Positions 60,798 to 64,000 of a stretch of 64,000 nt of DNA are shown here, in pieces. The position numbers and the translations under genes were made by a program. Numbering within the stretch: position 1 is the first letter of the stretch; every line of letters begins with the position of its first letter. The notes under the pieces are model-generated. The model saw only the letters and a list, made by a program, of their open reading frames with translations, was not told the DNA's origin and searched no databases. Origin of the DNA: Halomarina pelagica (lineage in GTDB: Archaea; Halobacteriota; Halobacteria; Halobacteriales; Haloarculaceae); contig NZ_CP100454.1 of the NCBI RefSeq assembly GCF_024228315.1, positions 434,001-498,000 on the forward strand. Reading direction: 5' to 3'.

Positions 60798-60864
60798 CTG
60801 AAGCGAGACGAACCATGAATCCGGCAGGACAGCGCCCGTCGGCCGCGACCGTCGAGGGGATCCT

Positions 60865-61176
60865 ATGAGCGTGCTCATCGACCTCATGCGGGTCGCGCTC
60901 GGGGTGAACCTCGTCCTCCTCGTGGGCCTCCTCTACGTCTGGGTCCGCAACTACCTGCAGTTCCGCTCGAAGCACACCTTCGGGCTGTCCCTGTTCGGCG
61001 TGTTCCTGCTCGGCGAGAACGCCCTCGCGCTGTACTTCTTCGCCTTCCACCCCGTCCTGAGCCCCTGGGTCGCGGACCCAACGCTCGTGCCGCGTCCGGC
61101 GCAGATCGCGATGCTGGTCCTCCGCCTCCTCGAACTCGTGGCGATCGGCGTCCTGCTGTGGACCACGTGGGACTGA
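60865..61176 (+). CDS. small three-helix membrane protein
   Basis: The 103-residue protein has three predicted membrane helices (ALGVNLVLLVGLLYVWVRNY, FGLSLFGVFLLGENALALYF, MLVLRLLELVAIGVLLWTTW). Its function is unknown; it belongs to a haloarchaeal family paired with ArsR-like winged-helix genes. ATG 60865. The two genes appear to form one operon. Confidence 0.78.
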   Translation: MSVLIDLMRVALGVNLVLLVGLLYVWVRNYLQFRSKHTFGLSLFGVFLLGENALALYFFAFHPVLSPWVADPTLVPRPAQIAMLVLRLLELVAIGVLLWTTWD

Positions 61177-61252
61177 CGGGCGCTCGCACTCTCCCTCGAC
61201 TCCTCGCCTCCGACTCTCTCCTCTGCCCCCCTCCTCCGACCCATTCGACCGC

Positions 61253-61285
61253 CGACCGCCGAGCGCCGACCGCCGAGCGCCGACC
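61253..61285. repeat. 14-bp tandem repeat, about 2.4 copies
   Basis: CGACCGCCGAGCGC is present twice in tandem (61253-61266, 61267-61280) followed by CGACC. It lies in the gap before the ferritin-like gene and looks like simple slippage. Confidence 0.85.
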
Positions 61286-61467
61286 ATCCGTCCACGTCCG
61301 ACAGTCGATACCGGGGACGCCGCGCCGTCAGAAACAGTCCCGAACGGAGTACGTCTCCGATCGGAGAAAGTCAGTGTGAAAAATACAGCCGAATTTCGGT
61401 CTCAGTTCGGGAAATGTTAAATTGGCGAGAGGTGCCACACTCAGTCGGCGCGATACCGCGCACGACT

Positions 61468-62172
61468 ATGAAGGACTCCACCACCGAATTCGACGGAGCA
61501 GGAGGATCGAGCGACGACCACGGTACCGACCGGCGCGGGTTCCTCTCGACGGCGGCGAAACTGGGCGGCGGGGCGGCGCTGCTCTCGTTCGGCGGCGCGG
61601 GCGTCGCCGCCGCCGACGGGCACGAATCGAAGGAGGGACCGAGCGACCTCGACATCCTCAACTACGCGCTGACGCTCGAGCACCTCGAGTACGCGTTCTA
61701 CCGCGACGCGCTGAAGACCTTCGGCGAGAAGGACTTCGAGGGGCCGAACAGCCCCGGCGACGACATCTTCAATACCAACCGCCCGCGCTACGGCACCTAC
61801 CAGCGGTTCGAGGAGATCCGCGAGCACGAGGAGGCGCACGTCGAGACGATCTCCGCGACCATCGAGAAGCTCGGCGGGACGCCCGTCGAGGAGGCGGAGT
61901 ACGACTTCCCGTACGACGACGTGGACGGGTTCATCAGCCTCGCACGGACCTTCGAGAACCTCGGCGTCGCGGCCTACGCCGGTGCCGCGCCGATGATCGA
62001 CAACGCGGAGGTCCTCTCGGCGGCGCTCAGCATCCACAGCGTCGAGGCGCGACACGCCGGCTACCTCAACCTCCACGAGTACCGCCTGCCGTACCCGGAC
62101 GCCTTCGACCCGGCGAAGACCATGGACCAGGTCCTCGCGGCCGCCGGCCAGTTCATCGTCAGCGACAAGTAA
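61468..62172 (+). CDS. Tat-exported ferritin-like domain protein
   Basis: The 234-residue protein has a pre-region, a Tat signal (DRRGFLSTAAKLGGGAALLS, cleavage near GVAAADGH) and a four-helix ferritin-like domain. Putative di-iron ligands lie in TLEHLEYAFYRDAL, REHEEAHVETISATIEKL and IHSVEARHAGYLNL. Members of this family occur across bacteria and haloarchaea as exported or envelope proteins of unknown activity, possibly oxidoreductases. ATG 61468 is chosen because it leads straight to the Tat signal. Confidence 0.88.
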   Translation: MKDSTTEFDGAGGSSDDHGTDRRGFLSTAAKLGGGAALLSFGGAGVAAADGHESKEGPSDLDILNYALTLEHLEYAFYRDALKTFGEKDFEGPNSPGDDIFNTNRPRYGTYQRFEEIREHEEAHVETISATIEKLGGTPVEEAEYDFPYDDVDGFISLARTFENLGVAAYAGAAPMIDNAEVLSAALSIHSVEARHAGYLNLHEYRLPYPDAFDPAKTMDQVLAAAGQFIVSDK

Positions 62173-62236
62173 GGTCAGCGAAACGCGAAACGCGGCTGTT
62201 CTCGGCTGCTGGGGGCTGACGCCCCCGCGACCGGCC

Positions 62237-62358
62237 TCACTGGGTGCTCGACGTCCCGCCGTCGAGCACCGGCGACTCGCCGTTCAGGTACGCGGAGCGG
62301 TCGCTGGCGAGGAACGGGGCGGCGTTCGCCACGCCCGCCGGCGTGCCCGCCCGGCGCG
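62237..62358 (-). pseudogene. C-terminal remnant of a short-chain dehydrogenase
   Basis: On the minus strand the frame ending at 62237 reads RAGTPAGVANAAPFLASDRS then AYLNGESPVLDGGTSSTQ, which is the conserved C-terminal 40 residues of SDR dehydrogenases (G-x-PeevAnav-FLASD...G....vDGG). Upstream of about 62358 the similarity stops and no Rossmann motif or YxxxK is found, so only a fragment survives. Confidence 0.75.
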
Positions 62359-62887
62359 AGGAACGAAGATACACGCGAATCGCTGACGGTAGCGACGTTC
62401 AGACGCGTCGCGGGTGGGCGGAGGGGCCGCCGACGAGCGTCTCCATGCGAGGTACGACGCGCATATCGGTCATAGTTAGTGTCTCGAAAACCCGAACGGT
62501 CGGCGCGTTACCCGCGGGCGAAGACGGCCACCTCGATCGTTATCCTCCCATTAAACCGCCCGCTGTCGGGCGGTCGCGTCGAGAGGGGGCGACGTTCTGG
62601 CCAGTGATCGATCGGGAAAGGGGAGCGTCGCGCGTGGGCGCTCCTGGAGCGGAGTGCGGAACGGGTCAGTAGGGAGTACGGCAAGCTGGGTCGTGCGGTC
62701 GGCACCGCGCTGAGCCGGGCGGTGCCGACGCACCCAGTCACAGGTGGGGGTCCCGGCTCGCGCCGGGGGCGGCTCCCGTTTTTCGTTACTGGAAGCCGAG
62801 TCACAAATCTCGGACCGAGGCCTTAGCTATATCGCCGGTCGGAACCGGTGAATTACACCGTTTCGATGGTTTACGCGTGAAACGAAC
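62359..62887. other. non-coding stretch with strong hairpins
   Basis: No gene is convincing in this 530-bp region. Its first part may hold more debris (a 24-codon minus-strand frame starting near 62474). From about 62545 to 62785 it contains several strong hairpins and ends in a terminator-like GC stem (62752-62767) and TTTTT (62779-62783) on the plus strand, described in the findings as a candidate structured RNA. Confidence 0.45.
62590..62785 (+). ncRNA. candidate structured RNA (unassigned)
   Basis: The segment holds a long stem (TCGGCACCGC 62699-62708 with GCGGTGCCGA 62719-62728, extended by GTGCG 62693-62697 and CGCAC 62729-62733). A second stem, CCCGGC/TCGC/GCCGGG (62752-62767), is followed by a T5 run. 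No consensus of RNase P RNA, SRP RNA or tRNA was found. Strand and ends are guesses from the terminator-like end. Confidence 0.22.
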
Positions 62888-63073
62888 TCACGACTCCGAC
62901 CACGATTCCCGACACGACGCCCCGCAGAAGTGGGCCGTCTCGACCCGACCGTCGTCGATCCAGGTGACGACCCGGTGGCCGGGATCGCGAACGAGCGGGC
63001 GATCGCAGACGGCACACCGCGGCGCGTTCGACTCGTCGACGTCTTCGTCGAGGTCGGACGTCGGATCGACCAT
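62888..63073 (-). CDS. small zinc-finger protein (DUF7576-like)
   Basis: The 61-residue protein contains CAVCDRPLVRDPGHRVVTWI and AHFCGASCRESW, giving a CxxC...CxxxC zinc site. It is one of many haloarchaeal micro zinc proteins with unknown function. I chose ATG 63073 (MVDPTSDLDEDV); the frame upstream to 63232 is Arg-rich and unlikely. Confidence 0.65.
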   Translation of the reverse strand: MVDPTSDLDEDVDESNAPRCAVCDRPLVRDPGHRVVTWIDDGRVETAHFCGASCRESWSES

Positions 63074-63206
63074 CAGCGGACCACCTCCCCGAGAGACGCG
63101 GACGAGCGGCGCATTTCCCGGGAGAACGGGCCGGTAGTACTTATACACTGCCGGTCGAGCCGACCGGCGATCCCGGATCGCGGTACGACCCCATCTCGTG
63201 GCGCGT

Positions 63207-64000
63207 CTACCGATCGCGGGAGACCGACTCACCGGGTGCCGTCGTCGCGCCCGGCGAGAGGACGACGCCGGGCGCGAGGGAGGTGTTGATGCCCGTCTTC
63301 GCGCCGTCGCCCGCGACGACGCCGTACTTGCGCCGGCCGGTCGAGACGCGCTCGCCCTTGACCGTCTGTCTCACGTCGCCGCCGTCGTGTCTGAGGTTCG
63401 CCACGTTCGTCCCCGCGCCGAGGTTCACGCCGGGACCGAGCAGGCTGTCGCCGACGTAGGAGAGGTGCGGGACGTTCGTCCCGCGCATGACGACGCTGTT
63501 CTTGAGTTCGACCGAGTGGCCGACGTGGCAGTCCTCGCCGACGAGCGTCGCCCCGCGGACGTAGGCGTTCGGTCCCACGCTCGCCCCCGACCGGATCAGC
63601 GCCGGTCCCTCGATCACGACGCCCGCCTCGACGACCGCGCCCGCCTCCACCACGACGGGACCGCGAAGGTCGGCGTCGCCGCGTACCTCGCCCTCGACGC
63701 GGGGCTCGAGGTCGGCCAACTTCCACTCGTTGGCCGCGAGTAGCTCCCACGGGCGGCCGACGTCCATCCAGCGCTCGACCTCGACCGCCTGCACCTCGTG
63801 CTCGTCGATGACCCGCGCGAGCACGTCGGTGAACTCGTGTTCGCCGCGCTCGCTCTTGGGGACGTCGAGCCAGTCGCGGGCCTCCTCGGGGAAGACGTAC
63901 GCGCCGGCGTTCGCGAGGTCGGTCGGCGGCTCGTCGGGCTTCTCGACGATGTCGACGACGCGCTCGCCGTCTCGCGAGTCGATCCCCCCCTCGCTCGACT
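63207..64000 (-). CDS. glmU: sugar-1-phosphate nucleotidyltransferase/acetyltransferase (GlmU-type), 3' part
   Basis: The frame enters from beyond the right edge; 264 residues are visible. The nucleotidyltransferase part shows VVDIVEKPDEPPTDLANAGA, YVFPEEARDWL, HEFTDVLARVIDEHEV and VERWMDVGRPWELLAANEW. A left-handed beta-helix with hexapeptide repeats follows (GPVVVEAGAVVEAGVVIEGP, ALIRSGASVGPNAYVRGATL), then a loop GVNLGAGTNVANLRHDGGDV and KTGINTSLAPGVVLSPGATT. This is the layout of archaeal bifunctional UDP-GlcNAc pyrophosphorylase/GlcN-1-P acetyltransferase. Glucose- or mannose-1-phosphate substrates cannot be excluded. Confidence 0.9.
   Translation of the reverse strand, partial: SSEGGIDSRDGERVVDIVEKPDEPPTDLANAGAYVFPEEARDWLDVPKSERGEHEFTDVLARVIDEHEVQAVEVERWMDVGRPWELLAANEWKLADLEPRVEGEVRGDADLRGPVVVEAGAVVEAGVVIEGPALIRSGASVGPNAYVRGATLVGEDCHVGHSVELKNSVVMRGTNVPHLSYVGDSLLGPGVNLGAGTNVANLRHDGGDVRQTVKGERVSTGRRKYGVVAGDGAKTGINTSLAPGVVLSPGATTAPGESVSRDR

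Noticed and set aside
62590-62785. RNase P RNA or SRP RNA
   Set aside because: The conserved core sequences of both RNAs are not found on either strand.
62508-62804. 98-residue minus-strand frame over the hairpin-rich stretch
   Set aside because: Arg/Pro/Ser-rich with no domain and strong secondary structure in the DNA; treated as non-coding, though low certainty.

Overview
The window is chromosomal DNA of a halophilic archaeon (class Halobacteria). The evidence is high GC through most of the window, strongly acidic predicted proteins, twin-arginine lipoprotein signals (RR..lipobox Cys), archaeal replication and proteostasis proteins (GINS, CDC48), bacterio-opsin-activator type HTH regulators, GTP cyclohydrolase III, the haloarchaeal glpABC/glpK glycerol module, AT-rich TATA boxes just upstream of start codons, and many short haloarchaea-specific DUF proteins. 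I cannot name the species.

Layout. 1-9.9 kb: 3' end of a GINS gene, the CDC48 ATPase with an Hsp20-like partner, an alpha/beta hydrolase, a divergent Nramp-like transporter plus a TauE/SafE permease, panB, a small membrane protein, a HAD phosphatase and an acyl-CoA dehydrogenase. 9.9-12.6 kb: a repeat-rich intergenic region, an AlaX-type alanyl-tRNA editing protein, an MBF1-like protein and tRNA-Leu(GAG), whose 3' end is duplicated 91 bp downstream. 12.7-22.2 kb: DUF420 protein, small proteins, a metal-site-less MDR dehydrogenase, then a tight run (PTPS-fold protein, GT4 glycosyltransferase, methyltransferase, ParB-like protein, winged helix, GTP cyclohydrolase III) that may be an uncharacterised pterin or cofactor pathway. 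22.3-27.7 kb: a complete branched-chain amino-acid-type ABC importer, with the binding protein convergent to livHMGF. 27.9-29.7 kb: tRNA-Thr(TGT), a GNAT and pgk. 30-32.7 kb: accessory island with a five-repeat HNH nuclease whose 3' half is AT-rich, and a type IV pilin. 32.8-35.4 kb: Lrp regulator, TrkA-N protein and CPA2 antiporter. 35.4-42.7 kb: glycerol catabolism, glpABC divergent from glpK plus a multi-pass membrane protein, with a palindromic operator at the glpK promoter. 42.8-49.5 kb: Orc1/Cdc6-like ATPase, UspA, MscS, then an MFS/gamma-glutamyltransferase pair divergent from a DUF1028 protein. 49.5-51.5 kb: a second AT-rich island with a Tat-exported orphan, a small membrane protein and a decayed IS6-type element full of perfect palindromes. 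51.5-60.4 kb: a dipeptide-type ABC importer, a Bat-type regulator and an amidohydrolase/deaminase. 60.4-64 kb: HTH/membrane pair, Tat ferritin-like protein, an SDR gene remnant, a hairpin-rich non-coding stretch, a small zinc protein and a partial GlmU-type enzyme.

The gene set describes a heterotroph using glycerol, peptides or glutathione-like compounds and branched amino acids. The most novel-looking elements are the pterin/glycosyl/methyl cluster (17.2-21.5 kb), the repeat-HNH nuclease with a compositional break, the Tat orphan plus small membrane protein pair, and the palindrome-riddled IS remnant. No CRISPR array, rRNA or intact transposase was found. Family names and DUF numbers come from memory of the families; no search was run.
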